From: Planctomycetota bacterium
GTDB taxonomy: Bacteria; Planctomycetota; Planctomycetia; Pirellulales; Pirellulaceae
Direction: 5' to 3'
DNA length: 64,000 nucleotides
Assembly: GCA_963204915.1 (NCBI GenBank)
Contig: CAUJHS010000057.1
Span: 62,001-126,000, forward strand
In this document: piece by piece, positions 9,264-18,168 of the stretch
Position numbering within the stretch: position 1 is the stretch's first letter
Layout of the letters: each line of letters opens with the position of its first letter
Notes under the pieces: model-generated
Databases searched by the model: none
The model's input: only the letters and a program-made list of their open reading frames with translations
Told to the model about the DNA's origin: nothing
Position numbers and translations under genes: made by a program

Positions 9264-10904
9264 ATGGATCTCGCACGTGATGCCAAGCCGCTCGGTTTGC
9301 GTTGGAAGAATTTGCTCGCCTCGATTCACTTCGATGATGGAATTCCTCCACGGTCGGTTGTCTCTGCCCGGGGGCCATTGGCCTTGCGCGTCGGCTTGCT
9401 TTGTCTTACTACGTTTGTTGTGGGGTGTGGCCGGGGGGGTGAGTCGCCGCCTGCGAGCAAACAGGCGCCTCAATCCAAAACGGCGGCGAATTCAGCTTTG
9501 CCCAAGCGAAAGCCAGCCTCCGCTTTGCCTGCTTTGCCCGAAGTGGCGATGCCGACCGAGGCCCCCGTGCCCGGTCAACGTCGGCCGAGCGGTTCTCTGG
9601 CGGAGTTGATGACGCAAGATGATCCGCAAAATTTGGCGGAACGCGTCGGCCCGCTTGGCGCCATGCCTTTTACGCCGGTCGATGAAAACCAGGTGGCGGC
9701 TGCGGGCATTCGCAAGCTGGAAAGCAAGCATCTGACGCTGTACACCGATCTGCCGCCTCAGCCTGCAGTGGATGAGTTGCCGCAGGTGTTCGATCTGGCG
9801 GTCGAGCCGTGGTGTGCGTATTTCGACATCGACCCCGGCCGGTTGAATGAGTGGCGGATGCGCGGCTGCCTGATGGATCGGAAAGAGCCGTTTCTGGCCA
9901 CGGGGTTGCTGCCTGATGATTTGCTCGATTTTTTGCACGGTTTCCAACGAGGTTACGACTTTTGGCTTTACGAACAACCGAGCGACTACTACCGCCGTCA
10001 TCTATTGTTGCACGAGGGCATGCACGGGTTCATGAACCTGGTGACAGGCAAAGAGGGCCCTCCCTGGTACATGGAGGGCATGGCGGAATTGCTCGGAGTT
10101 CACCGCTGGCGGGACGGATCGCTCACCTTGGGGCATTTTCCTCAGAGCCGCGAGGAGACCCCCATGTGGGGTCGCGTAAAAATCGTCCAAGACGACTATG
10201 CCGCGCGTCGCGCCTTGCCGCTTTCCAAAGTGTTTGAGCTTGGCCCGCGAGCGCACCTCGATTTAGCGCCTTATGGCTGGTCGTGGGCGGCGGCGGCTTT
10301 TCTCGACGGACACCCGCGCACGCAAGCGGCGTTTCGCGCCCTGCGTCGCGACGCGCACTTGAACGAGCCGCGCTTCTCCCAACGGTTGCGCGAAGCCTTG
10401 GGGGATGCATGGCCCCTGGTGATGGAGGAGTGGCAACTGTTTGTCGCAAACATCGACTATGGCTACGATCTGACCCGCGAGGCGGTTGAATACCAAGCGG
10501 GCGCTCCGCTCCCCTCGGGCGGTCAAACGTTCACCATCGCCGCCGACCGAGGGTGGCAATCATCGGGCATTCTCGTGGAAGAGGGTCAAACGTATCAACT
10601 TCGCGCCACGGGCCGGTACACGGTGGCGCAAGAACCGCAACCCTGGTGGTGCGAACCGAATGGCGTAACGCTGCGGTATCATCGCAGCATGCCGCTGGGC
10701 GTTTTGTTGGCGACGGTGCGAAAGGACGGCTTCAGCGAAGGCGCCGTTTCGGCGTTTCTCAACCCCGGGCCGATCGGAACGGGTCGGACGGTGCGCGCTC
10801 CTTCGACTGGCGTGTTGTACTTTCGCATTAACGATTCTCCGGCCAAGCTAGACGACAACGAAGGCTCGTTGGAAGTGCGCATTGAGCTTCAAGCGGCCGA
10901 GTAA
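9264..10904 (+). CDS. Lipoprotein with HExxH metallopeptidase-like domain and LecA-like C-terminal domain
   Basis: From the ATG at 9264 the protein is 546 residues. A hydrophobic stretch ends in FVVGC (Cys55), a lipobox. The long 40-residue lead before it is unusual; a TTG at 9378, preceded by GGGGG, would give a standard lipoprotein leader and may be the true start. Residues 250-254 are HEGMH, followed 17 residues later by WYMEGMAELLG: an HExxH plus downstream glutamate arrangement typical of gluzincin peptidases. The last 150 residues (DRGWQSSGILVEEGQTYQLR, later FRINDSPAKLDDNEGSLEV) resemble the LecA/PA-IL-type sugar-binding beta-sandwich. A membrane-anchored peptidase targeted to glycans is inferred; activity is not proven. 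Confidence 0.72.
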   Translation: MDLARDAKPLGLRWKNLLASIHFDDGIPPRSVVSARGPLALRVGLLCLTTFVVGCGRGGESPPASKQAPQSKTAANSALPKRKPASALPALPEVAMPTEAPVPGQRRPSGSLAELMTQDDPQNLAERVGPLGAMPFTPVDENQVAAAGIRKLESKHLTLYTDLPPQPAVDELPQVFDLAVEPWCAYFDIDPGRLNEWRMRGCLMDRKEPFLATGLLPDDLLDFLHGFQRGYDFWLYEQPSDYYRRHLLLHEGMHGFMNLVTGKEGPPWYMEGMAELLGVHRWRDGSLTLGHFPQSREETPMWGRVKIVQDDYAARRALPLSKVFELGPRAHLDLAPYGWSWAAAAFLDGHPRTQAAFRALRRDAHLNEPRFSQRLREALGDAWPLVMEEWQLFVANIDYGYDLTREAVEYQAGAPLPSGGQTFTIAADRGWQSSGILVEEGQTYQLRATGRYTVAQEPQPWWCEPNGVTLRYHRSMPLGVLLATVRKDGFSEGAVSAFLNPGPIGTGRTVRAPSTGVLYFRINDSPAKLDDNEGSLEVRIELQAAE

Positions 10905-11055
10905 CCGGACTTGTCGATTTTTGGCTTGCCAATCAGCAATTCGCGCCCGGCAATCTGCGGTTCGGCTTTCCGCTCCGCATTGACGAATTGGCGCTGGCTG
11001 TCGACAATCCAAGCTGGCGACGCATTCCTCTTGGCCCTTGTTTTGTAACGATTTC

Positions 11056-12306
11056 ATGACTCCGCTTGCTCAACAGGATATCGAAGTTTGGACCGCCATT
11101 CACGAAGAGCGTCGTCGCCAGCAAGAAGGGCTGGAAATGATCGCCAGCGAGAATTACACCTCGGCGGCGGTCATGGAGGCGGTCGGCAGCGTGCTCACGA
11201 ATAAATATGCCGAAGGCTATCCGGGACGCCGCTACTATGGCGGATGCGAGTTCGTCGATGAGGTGGAAAACCTGGCGCGCGACCGGGCCAAAAAGCTGTT
11301 TGGCGCCCAACATGCCAATGTCCAGCCGCATTCAGGTTCGCAGGCGAACACGGCAGTGTATTTGACCGCGCTGCAACCGGGCGACTCGGTGCTCGGGCTG
11401 GACTTGGCGCATGGCGGGCATCTGACGCACGGCATGCGATTGAACATCTCCGGAATCCTTTACAACTTCCACAGTTACGGCGTCACGCGCGACACGCACC
11501 GGATCGACTTCGATCAGGTGGCGCGGCTTGCGCGCGAGCATAAGCCCAAAATGATCGTCGCGGGGGCCAGCGCGTACCCGCGGGAAATTCCTCACAGCCG
11601 TTTTGCGGAAATCGCCCAGGAAGTGGGCGCCAAGCTGTTTGTCGACATGGCCCATTATGCCGGACTAGTGGCCGCAGGGCTGCACAACAACCCCGTACCC
11701 GTGGCCGACTTTGTAGCCACGACCACGCACAAAACGCTGCGCGGTCCGCGTGCAGGACTGATTTTGTGTCGCGAAGAGTACGCCAAAGACATCGACCGTA
11801 GCGTATTCCCCGGAATCCAGGGGGGGCCGCTCATGCATGTGGTGGCGGGCAAAGCGGTTTGCTTCGGCGAGGCGCTGCGACCGGAGTTCAAAACCTATGC
11901 CCAGCAAGTGATCGACAACGCCAAAGTTTTGGCTGAAACGTTGTCGGCCGGAGGTTTGACCTTGATTAGCGGTGGGACCGACAATCACTTGATGCTGGTC
12001 GATGTGACGACCTTGGGAATCGGCGGCAAACTGGCCGAGGCCGCACTCGATCATAGCGGCATTACGGTCAATAAGAACATGATTCCCTACGATCAACGGA
12101 AGCCCATGGATCCGTCGGGAATCCGCATCGGCACGCCAGCCCTGACCACCCGGGGAATGGGCATCGACGAAATGCGCCGGATTGGCGCCTGGATGTTGGA
12201 AGCGCTGAAGCACCCCGACGACGCCGCGCGGCATGCCCGTATTCGCGGCGAAGTGGCCGAACTGGGCAGACAGTTCCCGGCCCCCGCCGAGGGACAAGCC
12301 GGCTAA
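11056..12306 (+). CDS. glyA: Serine hydroxymethyltransferase
   Basis: The 416-residue protein matches the fold-type I PLP enzyme that interconverts serine and glycine with transfer of a one-carbon unit to tetrahydrofolate. Recognisable segments are [45 protein letters not shown], the cofactor lysine in [13 protein letters not shown], and [20 protein letters not shown]. It is cytoplasmic and central to folate and purine metabolism. The chosen ATG at 11056 gives [12 protein letters not shown]; an in-frame upstream start at 11038 would add six residues with no family support. No strong Shine-Dalgarno is visible. Neighbours are unrelated, so it appears monocistronic. Confidence 0.96.
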   Translation: MTPLAQQDIEVWTAIHEERRRQQEGLEMIASENYTSAAVMEAVGSVLTNKYAEGYPGRRYYGGCEFVDEVENLARDRAKKLFGAQHANVQPHSGSQANTAVYLTALQPGDSVLGLDLAHGGHLTHGMRLNISGILYNFHSYGVTRDTHRIDFDQVARLAREHKPKMIVAGASAYPREIPHSRFAEIAQEVGAKLFVDMAHYAGLVAAGLHNNPVPVADFVATTTHKTLRGPRAGLILCREEYAKDIDRSVFPGIQGGPLMHVVAGKAVCFGEALRPEFKTYAQQVIDNAKVLAETLSAGGLTLISGGTDNHLMLVDVTTLGIGGKLAEAALDHSGITVNKNMIPYDQRKPMDPSGIRIGTPALTTRGMGIDEMRRIGAWMLEALKHPDDAARHARIRGEVAELGRQFPAPAEGQAG

Positions 12307-12656
12307 CCTTGCTGAAAACTCGTCCTCGAAACATCAACTTGAGGCGAACGCACCGAGGAAGCCGCGTCCTGCCTCCTCGTTTGTACTTGGTCAACCGACT
12401 TGCGGTTTGAGGTCGTCACCCTACTTGATTTATCAGTCAACGCTTACACATTAGGCGGTTTGCCGCACTTCTCTCTTAGAAGTTTCCTCAGGCGAGGGAT
12501 TCTCTACCGAATGCCATTGAACTAGGAATTAAGTGGGGGGGCGCCCCACTTTCACCTTTTTCGCCGAATACGGCTGAGCAAGGTGCAGCAGACGATGGAA
12601 TCCTAGCGGATCTGGTTTGCTGCGATGCTCATGACGATTCGGCCCTACCTGCTCCT
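12307..12656. other. Intergenic region between glyA and the FixJ-like regulator
   Basis: About 350 bases without a credible gene. It contains one strong inverted repeat (12531-12551, listed separately). The remainder has no recognisable RNA or repeat. Confidence 0.4.
12531..12562 (+). terminator. Terminator-like hairpin upstream of the regulator
   Basis: AAGTGGGG (12531-12538) and CCCCACTT (12544-12551) form an 8-bp stem with a GC-rich loop, followed by a T-rich stretch containing TTTTT around 12558-12562. It lies 225 bases past the glyA stop, so it could end the glyA transcript or attenuate the next gene. Confidence 0.45.
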
Positions 12657-13286
12657 ATGCAACTCCCGCGGACAATTTTTACGGTTCAGCTTGAACCGGC
12701 CACTCTTTCCTTTATTAATTCGTTTGCTCGAAATCACGGCGCCAGCGCCGCGCCTTTTGCTTCGGCCGAAGAATTGCTGCGCACGTCCATGACGGGGCGC
12801 GCCGGCTGTGTCGTGTTGGGTTTGACCCCACAAGGCGAGGGCGACTGGCTGACGCCCTTAACCACGCTGCAAAAGGCAGGGGTTTTGCTCCCCACGATCG
12901 TGCTTTTGAATCAACCCAGCGTGGCGTTGGCCGTGTCCGCCATGCGTCAGGGTGCGTTGTCGGTGCTGGAAGCGCCGCCCGACCCCGCCGCTTTGGAACA
13001 GGCGCTGCAAGACGCCTTGGACGAGGATTTACGCACGCGCACCGCTCGCCAACAACGCGAAGACATCATCACAAGATTGTCAACGCTAACCGAAGGAGAG
13101 CGTGACGTACTTCACCGGCTCTTGGCCGGCATGGCCAATAAGAACATTGCCGCCGACTTGCAACTGGGGCTGCGCACGGTCGAGCTGCGCCGCGCCAAAA
13201 TTCTGCAAAAGCTGGGCGCCCGGTCGTTGGCCGAGATGGTCCGGCTCGTGACGCTTGCCGACGCGATCCCTTTGGAAACCTCTTAG
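12657..13286 (+). CDS. FixJ/LuxR-type regulator with degenerate receiver domain
   Basis: The 209-residue protein has the FixJ layout: receiver-like residues 5-125 and a LuxR-type helix-turn-helix from about 140 (LTEGERDVLHRLLAGMANKN, then LGLRTVELRRAKILQKL). The receiver keeps overall similarity (AVSAMRQGALSVLEAP lines up with the FixJ AVRAMKAGAVDFLEKP region). However, the phospho-acceptor position is Gly (VVLGLTPQG, Gly55), the conserved Thr is Asn (LLNQPS, Asn85), the conserved Lys is Ala (LEAPPD, Ala106), and the acidic pair is replaced by QLE. It is therefore unlikely to be phosphorylated by a histidine kinase and may respond to protein contacts or bind DNA constitutively. No adjacent kinase gene is present. 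Confidence 0.85.
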   Translation: MQLPRTIFTVQLEPATLSFINSFARNHGASAAPFASAEELLRTSMTGRAGCVVLGLTPQGEGDWLTPLTTLQKAGVLLPTIVLLNQPSVALAVSAMRQGALSVLEAPPDPAALEQALQDALDEDLRTRTARQQREDIITRLSTLTEGERDVLHRLLAGMANKNIAADLQLGLRTVELRRAKILQKLGARSLAEMVRLVTLADAIPLETS

Positions 13287-13320
13287 AGGTTGCGGTTCCG
13301 TGTTGAACGCGTGTGGGAAT

Positions 13321-13358
13321 AAAAAAACCGGCGGCGCGGGATGGTCCGCACCGCCGGT
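13321..13358. terminator. GC-rich hairpin after the regulator gene
   Basis: An 8-bp inverted repeat (13327-13334 with 13351-13358) lies about 40 bases after the regulator stop. It is preceded by seven As, giving a T-tract only on the minus strand, where no gene needs it. It may still end the plus-strand transcript, or act in both directions. Confidence 0.4.
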
Positions 13359-13528
13359 CCCCCAAGAGCAACCGCCTCGCTGCTCGTTTCGTCTACAGTT
13401 AGAAGCGAAGCAGGATGCGGAATGTTACAGCCCCTGGCGGTAAATTCTTCGAACGGCCGGTTCTTGTTCCGTCCTGGCGGCACGGATAGGTTGAGGCGTC
13501 GATCGGATTGGCCGTGATTCTGCCTTTT

Positions 13529-13534
13529 GGGGAG
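13529..13534 (+). promoter_or_regulatory. Shine-Dalgarno supporting a TTG start
   Basis: GGGGAG ends seven bases before a TTG at 13542. No ATG exists near the N-terminus of this frame, so this site is the main argument for choosing that TTG over the TTG at 13527. Confidence 0.5.
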
Positions 13535-13541
13535 CGTTATC

Positions 13542-14546
13542 TTGATCCGCCTTGGTGAGTTCGTGGTGCTGTTTGCGATCGGGATCGCGTCGTTCGCACA
13601 GGCCGATGAATTGCCGTCGCGGTTGGTCGTCGCCACGTGGAATGTGGAGTGGTTCTTTGACGATGACCGCGGCGACAACGGCAGCGATCTTTCGCGCGAA
13701 CAGTCGGCGCCCAACCGTGATGCATGGGAATGGAAACTCGCGCAGGTGGCCGGAGCGGTGGCGAAGCTGCGTCCTACGATTCTCGCCCTTCAAGAGGTGG
13801 AGAACCGCCGCGTGCTGTCGAATTTGACCCGGCGCCTGAAAGACGACCACGGCCTGACGTATCGCATTGCCTACATTGAGGGCTGGGACACCTTCACCGA
13901 GCAAGACGTGGCGGTGCTGTACCAGTCAGGCCTGGTGGAGTATTCGTGCCGCGAGCAATCGCGCGAAATGTTCCTTAGCCAGCAGTACTACAATTTGAAC
14001 AAGCATTTGTTCGCCCGGTTCGAATGGGGGCCGGACGACGCCAAAGAGTCGTTAACCCTTCTCAACGTTCATCTTCGCGCGACGCCCGAAGCAGCCGACC
14101 TGCGCCTGCGACAAGTCCGCTTGATGCGGAAGTGGATCGCAGAGCAAATCCGCCGGGGTGAAAACGTCATCGTTCTGGGCGATCTGAACACGGAGGAAAA
14201 AAACCACCCCCCGGAAGCGGCGACCGACCTTGGCGTACTGCTCGGGATCGCCACACCGGAACCCAGCGATGACCTGTTCGACTTGCACGCGCGGTTGCCG
14301 GCGGCATTACGTGCGACCCATCTCAGCGGCGGCCAGTTTGACCGCATCTTGATAAGCCCGACGATGAGCCATGATGCGCCCGACCGGCAAGATTTTGTGT
14401 TTGGTTCGGTACGTGTGGCAAAAGATGTCGTGATCCGCGGTCAGGGGCAAGACACCGATCATTTTAACTCGTTTTACCAAATCCCCCAGGACGAACGCGA
14501 TGTCAGCGACCATTACCCTTTGGTAGCGGAATTCTTAGTGCAGTAA
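13542..14546 (+). CDS. Exported endonuclease/exonuclease/phosphatase (EEP) family protein
   Basis: Read from TTG at 13542 the protein is 334 residues. It begins with a signal peptide (FVVLFAIGIASFAQA, then DELPS), so it is expected in the periplasm or outside the cell. EEP-fold motifs are present in order: VATWNVEWFF (start of the fold), LALQEVEN (catalytic Glu), LLNVHLRA, VLGDLNTEE (Asp and Asn), GGQFDRILIS and SDHYPLVAEF (catalytic Asp-His). The family includes DNases, phosphoinositide phosphatases and sphingomyelinases, and the substrate cannot be decided here. An exported EEP protein often acts as a nuclease for scavenging. There is no close operon partner. Confidence 0.8.
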   Translation: MIRLGEFVVLFAIGIASFAQADELPSRLVVATWNVEWFFDDDRGDNGSDLSREQSAPNRDAWEWKLAQVAGAVAKLRPTILALQEVENRRVLSNLTRRLKDDHGLTYRIAYIEGWDTFTEQDVAVLYQSGLVEYSCREQSREMFLSQQYYNLNKHLFARFEWGPDDAKESLTLLNVHLRATPEAADLRLRQVRLMRKWIAEQIRRGENVIVLGDLNTEEKNHPPEAATDLGVLLGIATPEPSDDLFDLHARLPAALRATHLSGGQFDRILISPTMSHDAPDRQDFVFGSVRVAKDVVIRGQGQDTDHFNSFYQIPQDERDVSDHYPLVAEFLVQ

Positions 14547-15043
14547 GACGTTACGATCGCTGACGCCTCTCTTTTGCGAGGTCTCGTGCAGCGCGTCTGG
14601 CAGCCCGAGTTTTGGTCGGTCGGAAGCGCCGTCATTCGGGGAAGCGCGAGTCTCGCGCTCGCTCGACGCAAGGTCACGGTCGATGGCGGATTGCCCGTGG
14701 TTCGAGTCTGCCTGTTGCAGCGGTTGTTCTGATTCGTGAAGCCGCACGGCGTCGTCCGCCAACGAGGGGGGCCGGCGTCTTCGGCACAACATGCAAGGTT
14801 TTCCTGACCGGACGCAAGTCGAGCATATTTCAAGGTTTGCACGGGCTTTTCCTGTCAATCGCTCAACAAATTGGGGCCGATAGTTGTCTCTGGAATTGAT
14901 GAGGGGAGAGACTAGGCGGTGCTCTCCCTGGTCCCTTACGTTGGCGCGGGTGATTACCTGCTCGGACGCAGGACGCTGACGGAACAAGGACCGACTGTGC
15001 AAAAATCGTTGCACTACCTCCATGGATCGGGGAGTACCAAACA
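14547..15043. other. Long intergenic region upstream of the porin gene
   Basis: Roughly 500 bases with no ORF of protein-like character. Open frames on both strands here have skewed Arg/Ser-rich composition. The last part is presumably the porin promoter and leader; GGGGAG lies about ten bases before the porin ATG. I see no strong hairpin or RNA gene. Confidence 0.4.
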
Positions 15044-16654
15044 ATGAGACACGGATGTTGGGCGATACCCCTTGCCCTTCTTTCTGTGCTAGCCAATACG
15101 GAAGCGCGGGCTCAACAACCGCGTACGACTTATCAGGCTAGCTACTACAACACCTACCGAAACTACTACGCGCAACCGGAAGCGCCTGCGTCGCCCAGCG
15201 ACGTACCCGCGCCTCCGATGGATGTCGCCCCAACGCCTGAGCCTGCGTATGGTCATGCACCGGCGCACGGCGGCAACGGTTACATCTCGGAAAGCTGCGA
15301 CCCGGTTTGCACCAATGGTTGCTATGCGGGCAGCGCCTGCCATGCGGCCGGCGGCTGCAACGGCGGATGCTGCGACACCGGTTGTTGCACGACGGGTTGC
15401 TGCGACACAGGCTGCGACGACGGGTGCGGCTGTGACGACGCCTGCGAATGCGGCTGCAACGGCGGCGAAGATGAAATTTGGCGCCTGTTCGGCGATGTGC
15501 CGCTCATTCCGGGCGCCAAGGGCGATTGCTGCCACGATCCGCTGTCGTTCTTCATCGGCGGCTGGATCCAAGGCGGCATCACCGGCAACGGCGACGGCAA
15601 TCGCTCCAGCCAGGGCAACTACCCTGTGCCCTTCAACCAGGTGTCGGACGGGTTCATCTGGAACCAGGCCCCGTACATCTACGCCGAGAAAGTGGCCGAC
15701 ACGGGCGGCGAAGGGTTCGACTGGGGTATGCGAGTTGACTACGTGTTCGGCACCGACGCGGCCGACACGCAAGCCTTTGGCGATGAAGGTTGGGACTTCG
15801 GCTGGAACAGCTCGCGCGATTACGGCTCGGCCATTCCGCAGTTGTACGCCGACCTGGCCTACAACAATGTCAACCTGCGGTTAGGACACTTTTACACGAT
15901 CATCGGGTATGAAGTCGTACCGGCCATCGGTAACTTCTTCTACTCGCACGCGTACACGATGAACTACGGCGAACCGTTCACCCACACCGGCGCCTTGGCC
16001 TCGTTCAAGCCAGACGACACGTGGACCTACTACGGCGGTTACACCTTCGGTTGGGACAGCGGTTTTGACAACCATGCCGACGCCCATACCTTCCTCGGCG
16101 GCGTGAGCTACGCGTGGGAAGACATCGGCACCTTGGCCTGGATGGTCAATACCGGTCGCTTCGGCGATGGCGAAGGCCTGCCCGAAGGCGGCGTGGCCAG
16201 CGACGGTTACATTTACATGAACAGTCTCGTCGGCACGGTGAACCTGACAGACGAGATTCAGTACGTGATTCAGCACGACAGCGCCACGAACTGGGACGTC
16301 ACGGGCGCCGAAGGCGCTCAGTGGTACGGCATCAACCAGTACCTGTTTGTGACCCTGACCGACGAAGTCAAGTTCGGCGCCCGCGTCGAATGGTTTGACG
16401 ATCAAGACGGCGCCCGAGTGGGAGCGCATCCGTTCGCCGTGCCCGCGGCTGGCGCCCCGGCTGGCCCGACCGAAGGCGACTACTACGCCTTCACGATTGG
16501 TTTGAACGTGCAGCCCCACACGAACTTTGTGGTGCGTCCGGAACTGCGTTGGGACTACTTCGATGGCGCGGCTCCTCCGGGCGCTTTGCCCTTCGATAAC
16601 GGAACCGAAGACGACCTGTTCACCGCGGGCGTTGACGGCATCCTGCAGTTCTAA
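15044..16654 (+). CDS. Outer-membrane beta-barrel porin (BBP2/OmpL-like) with cysteine-rich N-terminal segment
   Basis: The 536-residue protein has a signal peptide (MRHGCWAIPLALLSVLANTEARAQ) and a Tyr/Pro-rich stretch. Residues 86-142 then hold 17 cysteines in a Gly/Asp/Cys pattern (GCCDTGCCTTGCCDTGC), and two more sit in KGDCCHDP. From about residue 168 (LSFFIGGWIQGGITGNGDG) alternating aromatic beta-strands follow to a C-terminal phenylalanine (DGILQF), as expected for an outer-membrane barrel. PQLYADLAYNNVNLRLGHFY and the repeated Trp/Tyr/Gly strands match the putative porin family common in Planctomycetota. Passive diffusion through the outer membrane is the inferred role. It is monocistronic, with a very strong terminator downstream. 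Confidence 0.85.
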   Translation: MRHGCWAIPLALLSVLANTEARAQQPRTTYQASYYNTYRNYYAQPEAPASPSDVPAPPMDVAPTPEPAYGHAPAHGGNGYISESCDPVCTNGCYAGSACHAAGGCNGGCCDTGCCTTGCCDTGCDDGCGCDDACECGCNGGEDEIWRLFGDVPLIPGAKGDCCHDPLSFFIGGWIQGGITGNGDGNRSSQGNYPVPFNQVSDGFIWNQAPYIYAEKVADTGGEGFDWGMRVDYVFGTDAADTQAFGDEGWDFGWNSSRDYGSAIPQLYADLAYNNVNLRLGHFYTIIGYEVVPAIGNFFYSHAYTMNYGEPFTHTGALASFKPDDTWTYYGGYTFGWDSGFDNHADAHTFLGGVSYAWEDIGTLAWMVNTGRFGDGEGLPEGGVASDGYIYMNSLVGTVNLTDEIQYVIQHDSATNWDVTGAEGAQWYGINQYLFVTLTDEVKFGARVEWFDDQDGARVGAHPFAVPAAGAPAGPTEGDYYAFTIGLNVQPHTNFVVRPELRWDYFDGAAPPGALPFDNGTEDDLFTAGVDGILQF

Positions 16655-16690
16655 ATACGAAGCTTAGCCACCCTCGCTTCGCCCCCTCCA

Positions 16691-16724
16691 CCGCCCGCGC
16701 CAACTTTGGCGCGGGCGGTTTTTT
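16691..16724 (+). terminator. Strong intrinsic terminator of the porin gene
   Basis: A perfect 12-bp GC-rich stem (16691-16702 with 16707-16718) with a 4-base ACTT loop is followed directly by six Ts. It lies 37 bases after the porin stop. This is the best terminator in the window. Confidence 0.95.
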
Positions 16725-16872
16725 CGTTTCTCGACGTCGTCCGAACGTCCGCGGGCCCCGTCGCCCTACTTTCCGCCGCGCCGCTCGCCAATTGACCGTG
16801 GGAGGGCGGCGTTTTACATTGCAGAGCGTTGTTTCGGTATCCGCTTCGCTTCTTTGACCCGGGAGCGTCTTC

Positions 16873-18111
16873 ATGTGGCGTTGTTTTTCGACGTTGGGAG
16901 TTTTCTGCGCGCTGGCCGCTTCGGCGTGGGCTGAAAACTGGCCCGCCTGGCGGGGTCCTCAAGGAACGGGCGTTGCGCAAGAGACCGGCGTACCGCTGAA
17001 GTGGTCCTCCACGGAAAACGTCAAGTGGAAGGTGAAACTTCCCGCGCCCGGCAATTCAACGCCGATCGTGTGGGAAGACCGCGTGTTCGTTTCCTGCGCC
17101 GAAAACAACGGGGCCGCCTGTTCGCTGATCTGCCTGAACCGTCAGAATGGCGAAGAACTATGGAAACGCACCGTCGCCACGCCGGGTAAACAACCCACGC
17201 ATGAAACCAACCCGTATTGCTCCTCCTCGCCGGTGACCGACGGCAAGGCGGTGTACGTGTGGCAAGACTCCGCCGGGTTCTTCGCCTATGATCTGGATGG
17301 CAAAGAACTGTGGAGCAAGCAACTGGGCGAGTTCCAACACATCTGGGGCACCGCCGCCAGTCCTGTCCTGTATCAGGACCTCGTGATTCTTTCGGCCGGC
17401 CCCGGTTTGAACACATTCGTGCTCGCGATGAACAAGGCGAATGGCGAAGAAGTGTGGCGCATCACGCCGCCGGGCGCCGCTTCGTCGAAGATCGACGAGT
17501 TCCGCGGTTCGTGGAGCACGCCCGTACTGCACGAAGTGGGCGGACAAACGCAACTGGTCGTCAGCATGCCCAACCGGTTGTATGCGCTGAATCCGGAAAC
17601 CGGGAAGGAAATTTGGTCCTGCAGCGGACTGGGCGACCTTTGCTATACCTCGCCGTTGGTGAGTGACGACGTGGTGGTGGCTATGTCGGGCTACCACGGT
17701 CCCGCGCTGGCCGTGCGCACCGGCGGCAAGGGCGACATTACCGAATCGCATCGCTTGTGGCGGCATGAAGACCGCAAGCTCTTGCCGCAACGCGTCGGCT
17801 CGGGCGTGCTGGTCGGCGGGCATATCTACATCCTCAACGAACCGGGCAACGCCTGGTGCTTAGACGCCAAAACCGGCGAACAACTTTGGGAGAAACGCCT
17901 CGCCGGTCGATCCTGGTGTTCGATGGTCTTCGTCGATGGCCGCATTTACGCCACGAGCGAAAAAGGCGACACCACGGTGATCGAACCCAACCCCAACGAG
18001 TGCAAAGTGCTGGCCGAGAACCGCGTGGGCGAACTGACGCGCGCCTCGCTGGCCATTTCCGACGGCCAGGTGTTCCAGCGCACTTACGAACATTTGTACT
18101 GTTTTGAATGA
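16873..18111 (+). CDS. Exported PQQ-like beta-propeller repeat protein
   Basis: The 412-residue protein starts with a signal peptide (MWRCFSTLGVFCALAASAWA) followed by ENWPAWRGPQGTGVAQ, the standard opening of planctomycete PQQ-propeller proteins. Repeated blade motifs are visible: LNRQNGEELWKR, YDLDGKELWSKQ, MNKANGEEVWRI, LNPETGKEIWS and LDAKTGEQLWEK, i.e. [DN]xxTGxxxW repeats as in BamB and quinoprotein dehydrogenases. The dehydrogenase catalytic residues cannot be confirmed, so a scaffold or binding role is as likely as an enzymatic one. Location: periplasm. fabI follows 57 bases later on the same strand, but a functional link is not implied. Confidence 0.88.
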   Translation: MWRCFSTLGVFCALAASAWAENWPAWRGPQGTGVAQETGVPLKWSSTENVKWKVKLPAPGNSTPIVWEDRVFVSCAENNGAACSLICLNRQNGEELWKRTVATPGKQPTHETNPYCSSSPVTDGKAVYVWQDSAGFFAYDLDGKELWSKQLGEFQHIWGTAASPVLYQDLVILSAGPGLNTFVLAMNKANGEEVWRITPPGAASSKIDEFRGSWSTPVLHEVGGQTQLVVSMPNRLYALNPETGKEIWSCSGLGDLCYTSPLVSDDVVVAMSGYHGPALAVRTGGKGDITESHRLWRHEDRKLLPQRVGSGVLVGGHIYILNEPGNAWCLDAKTGEQLWEKRLAGRSWCSMVFVDGRIYATSEKGDTTVIEPNPNECKVLAENRVGELTRASLAISDGQVFQRTYEHLYCFE

Positions 18112-18168
18112 CTCCGAAGCAGGGCTTCTGCGTTCGGCGAACGATCGTTTCCAATTTGGATGAATGTC

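Noticed and set aside
14535-15044. 169-residue minus-strand ORF upstream of the porin gene
   Set aside because: Composition is Arg/Ser/Gln-rich with no hydrophobic core or motif and no ribosome site; it is most likely a chance open frame in a GC-rich intergenic region.
15089-15772. 227-residue minus-strand ORF inside the porin gene
   Set aside because: It is the complement of the Gly/Cys/Asp repeats, giving Ala/Val runs; the plus frame has a leader, barrel strands and terminator.
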